Source of the DNA: a virus
Strand: one strand, 5' to 3'
DNA: 57,032 nucleotides
Virus record (IMG/VR): IMGVR_UViG_3300017963_000310
Location: 1 to 57,032 of that record
Shown: positions 29,433-38,266 of the stretch, one piece after another
Layout of the letters: the number at the start of each line of letters is the position of its first letter
Position numbering within the stretch: position 1 is the stretch's first letter
Notes under the pieces: model-generated
What the model was told of the DNA's origin: nothing
The model's database searches: none
What the model saw: the letters and a program-made list of their open reading frames with translations, nothing else
Made by a program: the position numbers and the translations under genes

Positions 29433-31823
29433 GTGACTATGCAGCTCTTACGGCGGTTTAGACGGCAGACTCTTCCTTCTCAGGCGCACCTGTACGCGGT
29501 GGGCCCCAGCGGCATACAGCCTTTTCGCAACGACCGAGGCAACCCGTTAACCGACGCGTTTCATGGTATCCTTAGCGAGAACGGCGACAACGAGTTCACT
29601 CGCAACGACCGAGGATATGCCCGGGCGTATAAAGCTTCGGGCTGGGCCTTCCGGTGTGTGATGACGCGGGCCCGGACGCTGGCCTCGATACCGATCATAG
29701 TGCAGGACGAGAACGGTAACGAGCTGCCCACCCACCCCATGCACCGCCTGTTAAAGTACAGCAGGCGACTGATGGACACGACCGAGCGCGACCTGCTGGT
29801 GTTTGGCCGGGCGTACTGGTCGATGGGCCTACGGAACGGGGTTAGCTCGGCCCGTCGTCTTAACCCGCAAACGATGTACAACCGGGCGGGGGTTAAGGGG
29901 CTGGAGGGTTTCTACCAGGAGATCGACGGCGTGTGTACGGGTAACTGGGCCCCGCATGAGATGAGCTATTTCTGGGATTACGACCCGGACGACGATTTTA
30001 ACGGCGTAGCCCCGCTGTCGTACACGCTGTCGGCGGTAGGCGTGACGCTCAACGTCTCGGCCTTTGCCGAGTACTATTTTAAGAACGGGGCGTTCCCCTC
30101 CGGTATCTTGGTTTCGGAGACCAGGCTGAGCGACCCCGACCGCGAACGGGTGCTGGCCGAGTGGCGGGCTAAGTTCCAGGGGTTGGACAACTCACACGGC
30201 ACCGCCCTGTTGGAAAAGGGCCGGATCACCTATCAACCGTTGACGCCACCGTTGAACGAGCTGGCCATGGTGGAGCTCTCAGAGGAAAAGCGGCGCGACA
30301 TCGCCGGGCCGCTGGGCGTGCCACCGGTGATAGCCGGTATTACGGACGCGGCTAACTTTGCGACGGCACAAGAGCAGCGGCTAAGCTTCTACACCGAAAC
30401 ACTGCTGCCCGAGCTGGACTTCATACTCGACACGCTAAACACCCAGGTTATGCCGTTGCACGGGGTGGGCCGGTTGATGTACGATGTCAGTATGCTGGAC
30501 GTAATGCAAGAAGACAAGACCGAGCTTACCACGCGCAACCAGGCCGCGGTGGGGGCGGGCTACATGAGCGTCAATGAGGCCCGGCAGCGCGAGGGGCTCG
30601 ATCCGCTGCAGAGTGATTTCTTCTTGATCGGCGGCCAACCGATAGACCGGGTTTCGGTAGAGGCGGGGGATTTCTCCTCTCTGGAGCAGTTGGCCCCGAG
30701 CGGCTTTCCTTTCTCCTTGACGGGGTTAACTGGGAGCGATCCCCCGCGCGTTTTGGAGCTACCTGCCCCGGCAGCACCAGCAGACCGCCAGCGCGTGATA
30801 GTAAGCGACACGTTGGCGCTCGACCTGCGGCGCTGGCAACGCAAGATCGAACGCTTGGGGGCCGACACACCGTTCTATCCGGACTATCTGCCGTCTACCA
30901 TTACCGGCTGGCTGCGCATGGACCTGGCCGCGTGGGATGGTGAAACCGACCGGGACGAGTGGGTGCGGGCGGCGTTTCAGTGGGCCGGGGCGCTGGTACG
31001 GGCTGAAGAGCCAGACACCACGCCGGAGGAGTTCGAACGCTTCTGGCGCGACATCGAAGCCCACTATGAGCAGCTGATTGCCGAGTGGGACGATCTGTGG
31101 GACGTCAACACGCAGATGATCGCCGGGCTGCTGCAGCAAGGCGCGGACATGACGACCATTAGCGCAGCGCTGGACCGGTCCGAAGAGCCCATGGTCGATC
31201 TGCTGGTTGGCACCGAAGAGCAACCCGGGCCGATAGCCAAAATCTTTATCGCGGGCACCATCCGCGGGCAAGAGCTGCTAGACGGCGAAGAGGCCAGCGC
31301 CGAGGTGCTGCGTAGCAGCCTGGGCATCGATTGGGACCTCGTCGCGCAGCTTAGCACGCAGTGGGGCCGGAGGCGGGTGGGCAGCCAGATACGTGGGATC
31401 AACAAGACCACTATCCGGCTGTTAGAGGAAAAGATCGTCGACTGGGTTGAGCGTGGCGGGACACTAGAGCAGTTTGCCGACTGGATACTGGGCAAGCTAC
31501 CGTTATTAGACATCCCCGAGGGTTGGAGCGCGGGCAAGGCTGAGTGGGCGCTAAGCCGAGCCCGTGCCCGCCTGATTGCTCAGACCGAGACGACGGCGGC
31601 ATTTTTTGAGGGCAACGTAGCCCGGTGGCAGCAGGTAGGGGTCACGCGGGGGACGTGGCGCACACAGCGCGAGAAGCGGGTCTGCAAGGACATCTGCCGT
31701 CCGCTGCACAACCAGGTCGGCGAGTTAGTGACGGGCTGGACTCACCCAGATAACGGTAAGCTGTACCGGCCTCCAGCCCACCCGGGGTGCCGCTGTTTCG
31801 CGGCCCCTAAGCGTGATGGCTAA
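29433..31823 (+). CDS. Portal protein fused to MuF head-morphogenesis domain
   Basis: 796 residues. Residues about 50-410 are an HK97-type portal (WAFRCVMTRARTLASIPI, LLVFGRAYW, PLTPPLNELAMVELSEEKRRDIAGPLGVPP in parts). The C-terminal 120 residues are a Mu gpF-like minor head domain: RARLIAQTETT, GTWRTQREKRVCKDICRPLHN and PAHPGCRCFA. In most phages these are two proteins; here they are one chain. GTG at 29433 follows the terL stop directly; an ATG two codons on (29439) with AGGTG upstream is an alternative start. Confidence 0.93.
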   Translation: MTMQLLRRFRRQTLPSQAHLYAVGPSGIQPFRNDRGNPLTDAFHGILSENGDNEFTRNDRGYARAYKASGWAFRCVMTRARTLASIPIIVQDENGNELPTHPMHRLLKYSRRLMDTTERDLLVFGRAYWSMGLRNGVSSARRLNPQTMYNRAGVKGLEGFYQEIDGVCTGNWAPHEMSYFWDYDPDDDFNGVAPLSYTLSAVGVTLNVSAFAEYYFKNGAFPSGILVSETRLSDPDRERVLAEWRAKFQGLDNSHGTALLEKGRITYQPLTPPLNELAMVELSEEKRRDIAGPLGVPPVIAGITDAANFATAQEQRLSFYTETLLPELDFILDTLNTQVMPLHGVGRLMYDVSMLDVMQEDKTELTTRNQAAVGAGYMSVNEARQREGLDPLQSDFFLIGGQPIDRVSVEAGDFSSLEQLAPSGFPFSLTGLTGSDPPRVLELPAPAAPADRQRVIVSDTLALDLRRWQRKIERLGADTPFYPDYLPSTITGWLRMDLAAWDGETDRDEWVRAAFQWAGALVRAEEPDTTPEEFERFWRDIEAHYEQLIAEWDDLWDVNTQMIAGLLQQGADMTTISAALDRSEEPMVDLLVGTEEQPGPIAKIFIAGTIRGQELLDGEEASAEVLRSSLGIDWDLVAQLSTQWGRRRVGSQIRGINKTTIRLLEEKIVDWVERGGTLEQFADWILGKLPLLDIPEGWSAGKAEWALSRARARLIAQTETTAAFFEGNVARWQQVGVTRGTWRTQREKRVCKDICRPLHNQVGELVTGWTHPDNGKLYRPPAHPGCRCFAAPKRDG

Positions 31824-32382
31824 AGCGTCGCTCGACCTGCGGCCCCATCGCCGGGTACAGCAGGCTATCAAGCAGCTGACCATTGGCCAGGCGGCTACCG
31901 AGGTGCTGCGGTACGCGGGTAACGACGTCGGGGTGGCTTTCGACGAGTTCGTGCGAAAGCAGCTACCGCCTAATGTGGTGCCCGGACGGCAGGCGCACCT
32001 ATGGACTAAGAAGCAAATGGCTTGGTGGTGGGCTACGATGCACGCTAAGGCCCAGGGGCTGTCGGACGCATTACCAGGTTGGACGGCTGAGTACAGGCGG
32101 ATCGACGGGGTCAAGACGCTGGTTATTAGCGGGTCGTATAAGCGCACGGGCTTAATGGTGCGATCGTTACACCACGCGGTAACAGCTGGGCCCCGGGGCG
32201 TAGATGTACAGTATGGGACGGCGGTTAAGTACGCGCGCCGGGTGATAAGCAAGGAGCACCAGGCTGAGTACCACCGGGGCAACTGGCCCGTGTTAGAGGA
32301 CCTGCTGTTCCAGTACGCGCCCGAGGCCCGCCGTGTCTTCGAGAACACGTTAACTGCCGAGATACAGCGGCGGCTAAACTAG
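31816..32382 (+). CDS. Putative neck/tail-completion protein (HK97 gp10-like)
   Basis: 188 residues. GSYKRTGLMVRSLHHAV, GVDVQYGTAVKYARRVI and the helical end resemble gp10-type head-tail closure proteins (tG-l--Si, v-yG---YA). That family normally lies beside the other connectors, here at 41-42 kb, so the place is unusual. The ATG overlaps the portal stop. Other head-associated roles remain possible. Confidence 0.65.
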   Translation: MAKASLDLRPHRRVQQAIKQLTIGQAATEVLRYAGNDVGVAFDEFVRKQLPPNVVPGRQAHLWTKKQMAWWWATMHAKAQGLSDALPGWTAEYRRIDGVKTLVISGSYKRTGLMVRSLHHAVTAGPRGVDVQYGTAVKYARRVISKEHQAEYHRGNWPVLEDLLFQYAPEARRVFENTLTAEIQRRLN

Positions 32383-32414
32383 CCTATTCTGGGCGCTGGC
32401 TCGGCTGGCCCCAG

Positions 32415-32778
32415 AATGGGCCAGGACGACATTTGGACGAACGGTTGTTCTATCACAGAATGTAGAACGGTTGTTCTAACGAATGGACTAGGACGACATT
32501 CTGGGCTTGGTTCAAAATAGGCCAGGGCGACATTTAGAAGAACGGCTGTTCTAACGGAAAATGGAGAGGGCGGCTTTGACCAAGAACGCTCGTTCTACGA
32601 AAAACCGAGGGGTTCTGAACCATAGAACATCTGTTCTATGCTCGACAAATCGCAGAACACCTGTTCTTGGTGGTTGGGCCGGGCTTGATTTTGGCCTTGG
32701 CTGTGTTTGGTTTTAAGCGAGGCCGGGCGTTATTCTTAAAGAACGCCTGTTCTACAACAAAGTGCAGAACTAGCGTTC
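32415..32778. promoter_or_regulatory. Noncoding region with eight GAAC-N4-GTTC boxes
   Basis: The 411 bp between 32383 and 32793 hold no gene. GAAC-N4-GTTC occurs at 32439, 32465, 32540, 32584, 32625, 32655, 32741 and 32767 (each 12 bp) with different central bases. A 19-mer of the form AATGGACTAGGACGACATT is repeated at 32415-32433, 32482-32500 and 32516-32534 and recurs upstream of the gene at 928. This looks like the control region of the capsid genes, open to host LexA or a phage protein. Confidence 0.85.
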
Positions 32779-32793
32779 TATGCGAGGGACAGT

Positions 32794-33099
32794 ATGACGG
32801 TACCGACGATCTATAACGAGACGCTGGCGGTGGCAGACCAGGAGTACGACGTCACGCTGCCTGCCAACACGCTGCGGTATGACATCCAGTGCCGGGACGC
32901 GCAGGTGGTGCGGTTTGCTTTTGAGACTGGCAAAGTAGCCACCCCAACGGAGCCCTACGCCACACTAAAGGCGGGGAGCAGTTTCGCTTCGGACCATCTG
33001 CCGCAGCGTATCGCGGTGGTGGATGCGGGTATTGTTTTGTATTTCGCCTCATCGACAGCGGGCGCGGTGGTCGAGGTCATCGCTCACCCCAGAACGTAA
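32794..33099 (+). CDS. Small head protein, unknown
   Basis: 101 residues, strand-rich, LRYDIQCRDAQVVRFAFETG, YATLKAGSSFASDH, VLYFASSTAGAVVEVIAH. The pattern (tLkaG--y, lYfas--ag-vvEvi) is seen in small structural proteins of siphoviruses. First gene after the GAAC-box region; GAGGGA upstream. Decoration or stabilising protein is likely but not proven. Confidence 0.75.
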   Translation: MTVPTIYNETLAVADQEYDVTLPANTLRYDIQCRDAQVVRFAFETGKVATPTEPYATLKAGSSFASDHLPQRIAVVDAGIVLYFASSTAGAVVEVIAHPRT

Positions 33100-33111
33100 A
33101 GGAGCGCAACT

Positions 33112-33516
33112 ATGCCGTGGAGCGGCGGGGGTAGTGGTGGTGCGGACGGCGCGGTTAGCGTTGAGCGTAAGACCACCTCGGTTACAATGACGATCGCCAG
33201 CGGGGCGTCGCTTAGCGACGCCATCGATATGAGCGCGTACGCCAGCGGGGAAATCATCATGCCTGCTGCCTGGACGGCAGCGGACATTGGGGCGCACACC
33301 AGCGACGCCCAAGCGGGGACATACCAGCCGAAGTACGACCGGTATAACGAGCTGTCTGCTGATGTTAGCATCGACGGACCAGCAGCCGCGCGCAACTATA
33401 TCATCCCACAGGACTGGTTCAGCGCGCAGTGGCTAAAGTTATGGTCGCACGACGGGACCGGCAGCAACACCAACCAAGGCGGGGACCGGTCGATTACCCT
33501 GCTCCTTAAATCGTAG
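33112..33516 (+). CDS. Small structural protein, unknown
   Basis: 134 residues with a Gly-rich start, then beta-strand segments and a jelly-roll-like pattern (SDAIDMSAYASGEIIMPAAW). AAGGAG upstream. Position between the small head protein and the protease-capsid fusion implies a virion role. No family recognised. Confidence 0.75.
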   Translation: MPWSGGGSGGADGAVSVERKTTSVTMTIASGASLSDAIDMSAYASGEIIMPAAWTAADIGAHTSDAQAGTYQPKYDRYNELSADVSIDGPAAARNYIIPQDWFSAQWLKLWSHDGTGSNTNQGGDRSITLLLKS

Positions 33517-33525
33517 GAGGGCACT

Positions 33526-35772
33526 ATGCCGTACGCTATCGTTCCACAGGGGACCGAGTGGTGTGTCTTTGCAGAAGAGGGCGGCCAGCTGGCGGGCGAG
33601 GCTCTGGGCAATCACTCCACCCTAGAAGAGGCCCAGGAACAGATCACGGCACTGCGCGCTAGCGAACGCAGCGCGATGCCCGATGGGAGCGGCTTCACTC
33701 TTAGCCCATCGGCTGGTGCCACTACCGTGACTGTTGCGCTAACCGACGATGGCCTGGTAGTTAAGCCGACAGGGGGTAGTCCTCAACCGGACAACACTAT
33801 CCGGAGGATAGGCGAGGACCGGGTTGGTGGTTATGGCGTGACGTGGGGCAGCCCAGATGAACGGGACATGTACGGTACGTATTGGACCCGTCAAACATAC
33901 CTGGGCGAGGCGATCGACCTATCCGGGGAACCAACCGAGATACGCATCACGTGGTATTATGACCATGGGCTAAGCGAACTGCCGCCCTCGATCGTAGAGC
34001 ATGAGGACATCCGCGACTACGTGATGGGTGAGGTGGTGCTGGCCCGGGTGGACGACGTAGGCGTGTGGATTGAGGCGCAACGGCAGCGGCACGATGAATG
34101 GTCGGAAGCCGTAATGCAGCTTATTGAGGACGGAGAGCTAGGCTGGTCTTTGGGGACAGCCCCGCATCTGGCCTTTATCGAAGAGGACGGTTGGGTTAAG
34201 GCTTGGCCGGTGGTGGAGTGGAGCAGCACCCCATCGCCAGCCGTCAACAACACAGCTATTAAAACACTGCGACACTTGGTGGACCGCGGCCAGACAGCGC
34301 TAGAGCGAAGCGATGGGCCAGGGGGAACCGGTGATGGCACGGTATCGAACGGAACGACAATCGAGCAAGGAGGGCGCATCATGCCCGAGATTAACGAGGC
34401 CACGCGTGCGGAATGGTACCGCGCTTACGTGGCGACTAACTGGGAACAGATCGAAGAGGCAATCGGGGACGTCGTACGGCAAGAGGGCGGCGCTAACCTG
34501 GTAGCCGAGGCCTTGCAGCCTTTAGCGGACGAGCTGGCCGGTATTGCCGGTGGCACAGCCGAAGAGGCGCTGGCTCTCTTGACCATGTACGTAGTCGAGA
34601 TGGCGCAGGGCGGGCCGACTGAGGAAGAGATCACCGAGGAGCCCGTCATGACCGACGACGCGGTGTATACGGTGAGCGAAGAACAGCTGCAGACCCTGAT
34701 CCAAACGGCGGTAGATGCCCGTTTGCCCGAGGCCCCGACCGGGGACGCTTTGACCGAGCGGGCGCGTAGCATCAACGTGCTGGGACGGGCGCAGCCTCCG
34801 ATGACCCTCGCGCGGCACATTCGCGCGGTGCGGGATAAAGACCACGCGTTTATGGCGCAACAACGACCGGCTGTGCTGCGCGGTTATCGAGCGTTGGGCA
34901 TCAGCCCGGACACGGCGGGCGGCTACTTGGTTCCCGTCGAGCAATCTAACCAGATCATCGAGCTCTTGCGGGCTAGCGCGGTGGTGTTACCGCTGTGTCG
35001 CCAGGTCCCGATGAACAGCTGGACGATGACCATCCCCTCGCAGACCGATGGCGCGACGGCGTACTGGGGCGACGAAAACGCCCAGTTGACCGCCAGTGAG
35101 CAGACCTTCAGTCAGATCCTCCTGGTGGCCAAGAAGCTGTCGGTACTGGTCAAGCTCAGTAATGAGCTGTTGGATGACTCAGACCCCGCGGTCGACGCTT
35201 TGATCCGAAGCGATATTGCCCGTGTGGCGGCGCTGAAAGTGGACGAGGCGATCTTGCGTGGTTCAGGCGTAGGCAGTGTACCGCTCGGTGTGCTGCACTC
35301 CGGAGCCACCACCACCGTGCTTAACGCGGCCTTGACGTACGCGGCCCTTAGCGGTTGTGTTAGCCGGGTTGAAGTCGAGAACGTAGACGAGGCCCCGCCC
35401 TGGGCGTGGGTCTTCCACCCCGCAGTGAAAGATACGCTCCGCCAAGTCGAAGACACGGCGGGCAATCTGATCTGGTCAGCCAGTGGGGACTATCAGACCA
35501 GCATGGCGACCGGTTCGCCTTCTTCGCTGCTCGGTTATCCGATGCACACCACGAGTAACATCACCCGCACCGGATCACCCGCGGAGTCTCGGGGGTATTT
35601 CGGCCAGTGGAACGATGTGGTTGTGGGCCAACGCAAGACACTCGAGATCGTGGCGTCCGGCGAAGCTGGGACCAGCTTTGAATATGACCAAACGTGGATC
35701 CGCGCGATCCTGCGTTTGGACGTGGCGCTCCGTCACAACGAGGCCATGGAAGTCCTGACGGACATTCGCTAA
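33526..35772 (+). CDS. Prohead protease, scaffold and HK97-fold major capsid protein in one chain
   Basis: 748 residues. Residues 1-45: small domain beginning MPYAIVPQGTEWCVF. About 95-235: HK97-type prohead protease (RVGGYGVTWG, ITWYYDHG with His, LGWSLGT with Ser). About 286-450: charged helical scaffold (delta-like) segment. About 455-748: HK97 capsid fold (GGYLVPVEQSNQIIELL, MTIPSQTDGATAYW, FSQILLVAKKLSVLVKLSNELL). Fusions of this order are rare. A strong internal start at 34381 would give the scaffold-capsid part separately. AGGAGG upstream of the ATG. Confidence 0.93.
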   Translation: MPYAIVPQGTEWCVFAEEGGQLAGEALGNHSTLEEAQEQITALRASERSAMPDGSGFTLSPSAGATTVTVALTDDGLVVKPTGGSPQPDNTIRRIGEDRVGGYGVTWGSPDERDMYGTYWTRQTYLGEAIDLSGEPTEIRITWYYDHGLSELPPSIVEHEDIRDYVMGEVVLARVDDVGVWIEAQRQRHDEWSEAVMQLIEDGELGWSLGTAPHLAFIEEDGWVKAWPVVEWSSTPSPAVNNTAIKTLRHLVDRGQTALERSDGPGGTGDGTVSNGTTIEQGGRIMPEINEATRAEWYRAYVATNWEQIEEAIGDVVRQEGGANLVAEALQPLADELAGIAGGTAEEALALLTMYVVEMAQGGPTEEEITEEPVMTDDAVYTVSEEQLQTLIQTAVDARLPEAPTGDALTERARSINVLGRAQPPMTLARHIRAVRDKDHAFMAQQRPAVLRGYRALGISPDTAGGYLVPVEQSNQIIELLRASAVVLPLCRQVPMNSWTMTIPSQTDGATAYWGDENAQLTASEQTFSQILLVAKKLSVLVKLSNELLDDSDPAVDALIRSDIARVAALKVDEAILRGSGVGSVPLGVLHSGATTTVLNAALTYAALSGCVSRVEVENVDEAPPWAWVFHPAVKDTLRQVEDTAGNLIWSASGDYQTSMATGSPSSLLGYPMHTTSNITRTGSPAESRGYFGQWNDVVVGQRKTLEIVASGEAGTSFEYDQTWIRAILRLDVALRHNEAMEVLTDIR
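34381..35772 (+). CDS. Internal in-frame start: scaffold plus major capsid protein
   Basis: ATG at 34381 (codon 286 of the fusion) is preceded by AAGGAGG 8 nt upstream, as good as any ribosome site in the window. Translation from here gives 463 residues beginning MPEINEATRAEW: scaffold segment and capsid domain without the protease. This would allow many capsid copies per protease, as with nested genes in lambda. Seen in the sequence; use in vivo is inference. Confidence 0.75.
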   Translation: MPEINEATRAEWYRAYVATNWEQIEEAIGDVVRQEGGANLVAEALQPLADELAGIAGGTAEEALALLTMYVVEMAQGGPTEEEITEEPVMTDDAVYTVSEEQLQTLIQTAVDARLPEAPTGDALTERARSINVLGRAQPPMTLARHIRAVRDKDHAFMAQQRPAVLRGYRALGISPDTAGGYLVPVEQSNQIIELLRASAVVLPLCRQVPMNSWTMTIPSQTDGATAYWGDENAQLTASEQTFSQILLVAKKLSVLVKLSNELLDDSDPAVDALIRSDIARVAALKVDEAILRGSGVGSVPLGVLHSGATTTVLNAALTYAALSGCVSRVEVENVDEAPPWAWVFHPAVKDTLRQVEDTAGNLIWSASGDYQTSMATGSPSSLLGYPMHTTSNITRTGSPAESRGYFGQWNDVVVGQRKTLEIVASGEAGTSFEYDQTWIRAILRLDVALRHNEAMEVLTDIR

Positions 35773-35832
35773 GACGGGCTTTAAGTACGAACTAGCGTAG
35801 GCTAGGATGAGGTAAAACGGAAGGGATCAGTT

Positions 35833-36270
35833 ATGGACCACGATTTCAACCACAACTTCGCCGTTCGTAACATGGGGACCCCGGCCCAGTGGGCCGACGC
35901 AACCCTGTACGCGGTTAGCACGTGGATCAGCATGGCCGGGTATGACCGCGCTATCTTCCTGCCGCACTGCGGCGAGTTGGACGGCGACATGGTGGTGTCG
36001 GTGTACGAAGCGACCGACAGCGCTGGGACTGGAGCCCAAGCGGTTAGCGGGCTGACGGGTACGTTCACCAACGGCGAGGACGAAGGACTGCCGGGTATCA
36101 TCGAGTTGCGCGCTGCGCAGCTGACTGATGGTTACCAGTACATCAACCTGCAGGTCAATCCTGGGGCAGCCGACGGCTTCTCGGGTATCTTGCTGTTGAC
36201 CGATGCCAAATCAGCGCCGGTGACAAACACGCTGAATTCGCATGTGGCATTCAAGACCGGCGAACAATAA
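35833..36270 (+). CDS. Putative capsid decoration protein
   Basis: 145 residues, strand-rich: ADATLYAVSTWISMAGYDRAI, DGDMVVSVYEATDS, GYQYINLQVNPGAADGF. Such proteins following the capsid gene are commonly decoration or stabilisation proteins of siphoviruses. GGAAGGG upstream of ATG. Just before the glycosylation island. Confidence 0.72.
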   Translation: MDHDFNHNFAVRNMGTPAQWADATLYAVSTWISMAGYDRAIFLPHCGELDGDMVVSVYEATDSAGTGAQAVSGLTGTFTNGEDEGLPGIIELRAAQLTDGYQYINLQVNPGAADGFSGILLLTDAKSAPVTNTLNSHVAFKTGEQ

Positions 36271-36342
36271 GCCGGTCAGCCGGGGCGTTAGCCCTGTAGC
36301 TTGCAGTGGGGGCACTATGAGCACACGGATGAGGGGCGAGTG

Positions 36343-37521
36343 ATGCGAGTACTACTGGTATCTGACTCGCCCTTTTCCACCAGCGCGTACGGGGCGCTAG
36401 GCCTGGAGCTTAGCACGCGTATGCGCGACGAGGGACACGAGGTTACCATCCTGGGCAGCAACTATTACGGTCATCCGCAGTCTATAGACGGGCTGCAGGT
36501 GGTGGGCGGGGTAGGGCCCCAGGACTTATACGGGCAGACTATCATGGACGCGTGCGCCCAGCAGGTAGGCGCTGACGTCATCATGACGCTAAAGGACCCG
36601 TACGTCTTCGATGCGAACCGGTTACAGCGGCTGGGCACCCCGTGGGTGCCGGTGGTGTGCATCGACACCGAGCCCCTAAACCTGGCTGTGCGTGAGCAGT
36701 TACGGCACGCGGCCCAGGTGTTCACACCAACCCAGGTCGGGCAGCAGATGCTAGCCGACGAGCTGGTTACATCGCACTATACGCCGTTTGGGGTGGACAC
36801 CTCATTCTGGACGCCGGGCGACAAGGCCACAGCTCGGGTAGCGCTGGGACTAGATACCGAGTCGTTTGTGGCGGCGTTTGTTGGATCGAACCAAACCCGA
36901 CCCAGCCGCAAGGGCTTAGAGCAGCTCGTCCTTAGTTGGTGGCTGTTCTTACAGCGGGCCGAGGAGTACCGGGACTCGATACTGTACCTGCACACCTCAA
37001 TGGACGGCTGGCGGGGCGGGGTTAACCTGGACGTCATGCTGCACAGCGTAGGCGTGCCAGCGGTCAACTACCGACACCCCGACCGGATCGAGTACGAGAC
37101 CGGCAGCCTGCCCCGAGAGCGGCTACGTGACCTATATCGGGCCGCGGATGTGCTGATCGGGCCCAGTACGGGCGAAGGCTTCTGGATGCCTGGGCTAGAG
37201 GCGATGGCGTGCGGCTGCCCGACTATCGGCTGCGACTTTGCTGGCCAGCGCGAGACAGCGCGCGTGGGGTGGCGTATTCCGGTTAATGACGATACCGGCC
37301 AGACACTGTGGAGCCCACTAGGGGCGTTTCGTTTTCTGCCTAAGCGGCAAGCCATCCTGGCCGCCCTGGTGCAGGCCTACCAAAACCGCGACGATGCCGA
37401 GCTTCAGGCTAACGCCCGAATGGCGGCAGTAAGATACGAATGGGGTACGGTGTTTGACACGCACTGGGCACCCGCGTTACAAGCAACTGAGGGGTTAATA
37501 AAGGAGGCTTGTCTTGTCTGA
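36343..37521 (+). CDS. GT4-family glycosyltransferase
   Basis: 392 residues, GT-B fold. MRVLLVSDSPFSTSAYG opens the first Rossmann half, PFGVDTSFW links, and the second half carries VGSNQTRPSRKGLEQL and the donor-binding loop GEGFWMPGLEAMACGCPTIG (residues about 285-305). Expected to move a sugar from a nucleotide donor; acceptor unknown (capsid, tail, DNA or host envelope). Start at 36343 with GAGGGG upstream. First gene of the island. Confidence 0.9.
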   Translation: MRVLLVSDSPFSTSAYGALGLELSTRMRDEGHEVTILGSNYYGHPQSIDGLQVVGGVGPQDLYGQTIMDACAQQVGADVIMTLKDPYVFDANRLQRLGTPWVPVVCIDTEPLNLAVREQLRHAAQVFTPTQVGQQMLADELVTSHYTPFGVDTSFWTPGDKATARVALGLDTESFVAAFVGSNQTRPSRKGLEQLVLSWWLFLQRAEEYRDSILYLHTSMDGWRGGVNLDVMLHSVGVPAVNYRHPDRIEYETGSLPRERLRDLYRAADVLIGPSTGEGFWMPGLEAMACGCPTIGCDFAGQRETARVGWRIPVNDDTGQTLWSPLGAFRFLPKRQAILAALVQAYQNRDDAELQANARMAAVRYEWGTVFDTHWAPALQATEGLIKEACLV

Positions 37522-38266
37522 TCACACACAGTTAGAGCACCGCATGGAGAAGGACTGGGACGAGCGGGCCAAGCGCGGGCCGTTCCACCACGTGTTAAAC
37601 CGGTACCCGATCGGCGAGTGGGACCTGGACGAGTTCTACGGTTCGGGCGGCCTGGACATGCAGCGCTGGTTGGACCCGTTTTGTGACAGAAACGGCATCA
37701 ACACCCGGACCCGGGTACTGCTCGAAATCGGCTGCGGGGTTGGACGGCAGACCATGCACCTGGCTCAGCGCTTCAAGCGCGTAATAGCGCTAGATATCTC
37801 CCAGGAGATGTTAGAAGTCGCGGCGCGCATGGTTGAGGCTGACAACGTGACGTGGGTTAAGGGCGACGGCGTATCGTTACGTGGCTTAAAAGCCAGCTCG
37901 GTGTCGTTTGCGTACAGCATGATCGTGCTGATGCACATCCCGGACCCCGAGATCCAGTACGCTTACCTGGCCGAGATGGGGCGCGTGCTGCGTCCGGGCG
38001 GCTGGTTCTTCATACAGCTGTACAACGATGTGGAGGGGTACGCCACCAAGCTACCCAAATGGCAGGACCGCGCAGCTACGCAAGAGCTTAAAGGTTGGAG
38101 CGAGGCGGCTCGGTGGGAGCTTGAAAACAACCGGTTCTACACCGGCATCCAGACCGCGGTTGACGCCGAGCGCACACTAGCAGTCTTGGCCGAGGCTGGG
38201 CTGGTGGTGTTGGAGAACGAAGGGCAGGGCACGCCGTTATGGGTCCTAGGGGGGCGCAAGGAATGA
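37514..38266 (+). CDS. SAM-dependent methyltransferase (class I)
   Basis: 250 residues. Motif I LLEIGCGVGRQTMHL, acidic ALDISQEML, and VLRPGGWFFIQLYND identify a UbiE/Methyltransf_11-type enzyme. TTG start at 37514 with AAGGAGG 6 nt upstream, overlapping the glycosyltransferase by 8 bp. Likely methylates a sugar or other small group attached by the neighbouring enzymes; the true acceptor is unknown. Confidence 0.9.
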   Translation: MSDHTQLEHRMEKDWDERAKRGPFHHVLNRYPIGEWDLDEFYGSGGLDMQRWLDPFCDRNGINTRTRVLLEIGCGVGRQTMHLAQRFKRVIALDISQEMLEVAARMVEADNVTWVKGDGVSLRGLKASSVSFAYSMIVLMHIPDPEIQYAYLAEMGRVLRPGGWFFIQLYNDVEGYATKLPKWQDRAATQELKGWSEAARWELENNRFYTGIQTAVDAERTLAVLAEAGLVVLENEGQGTPLWVLGGRKE

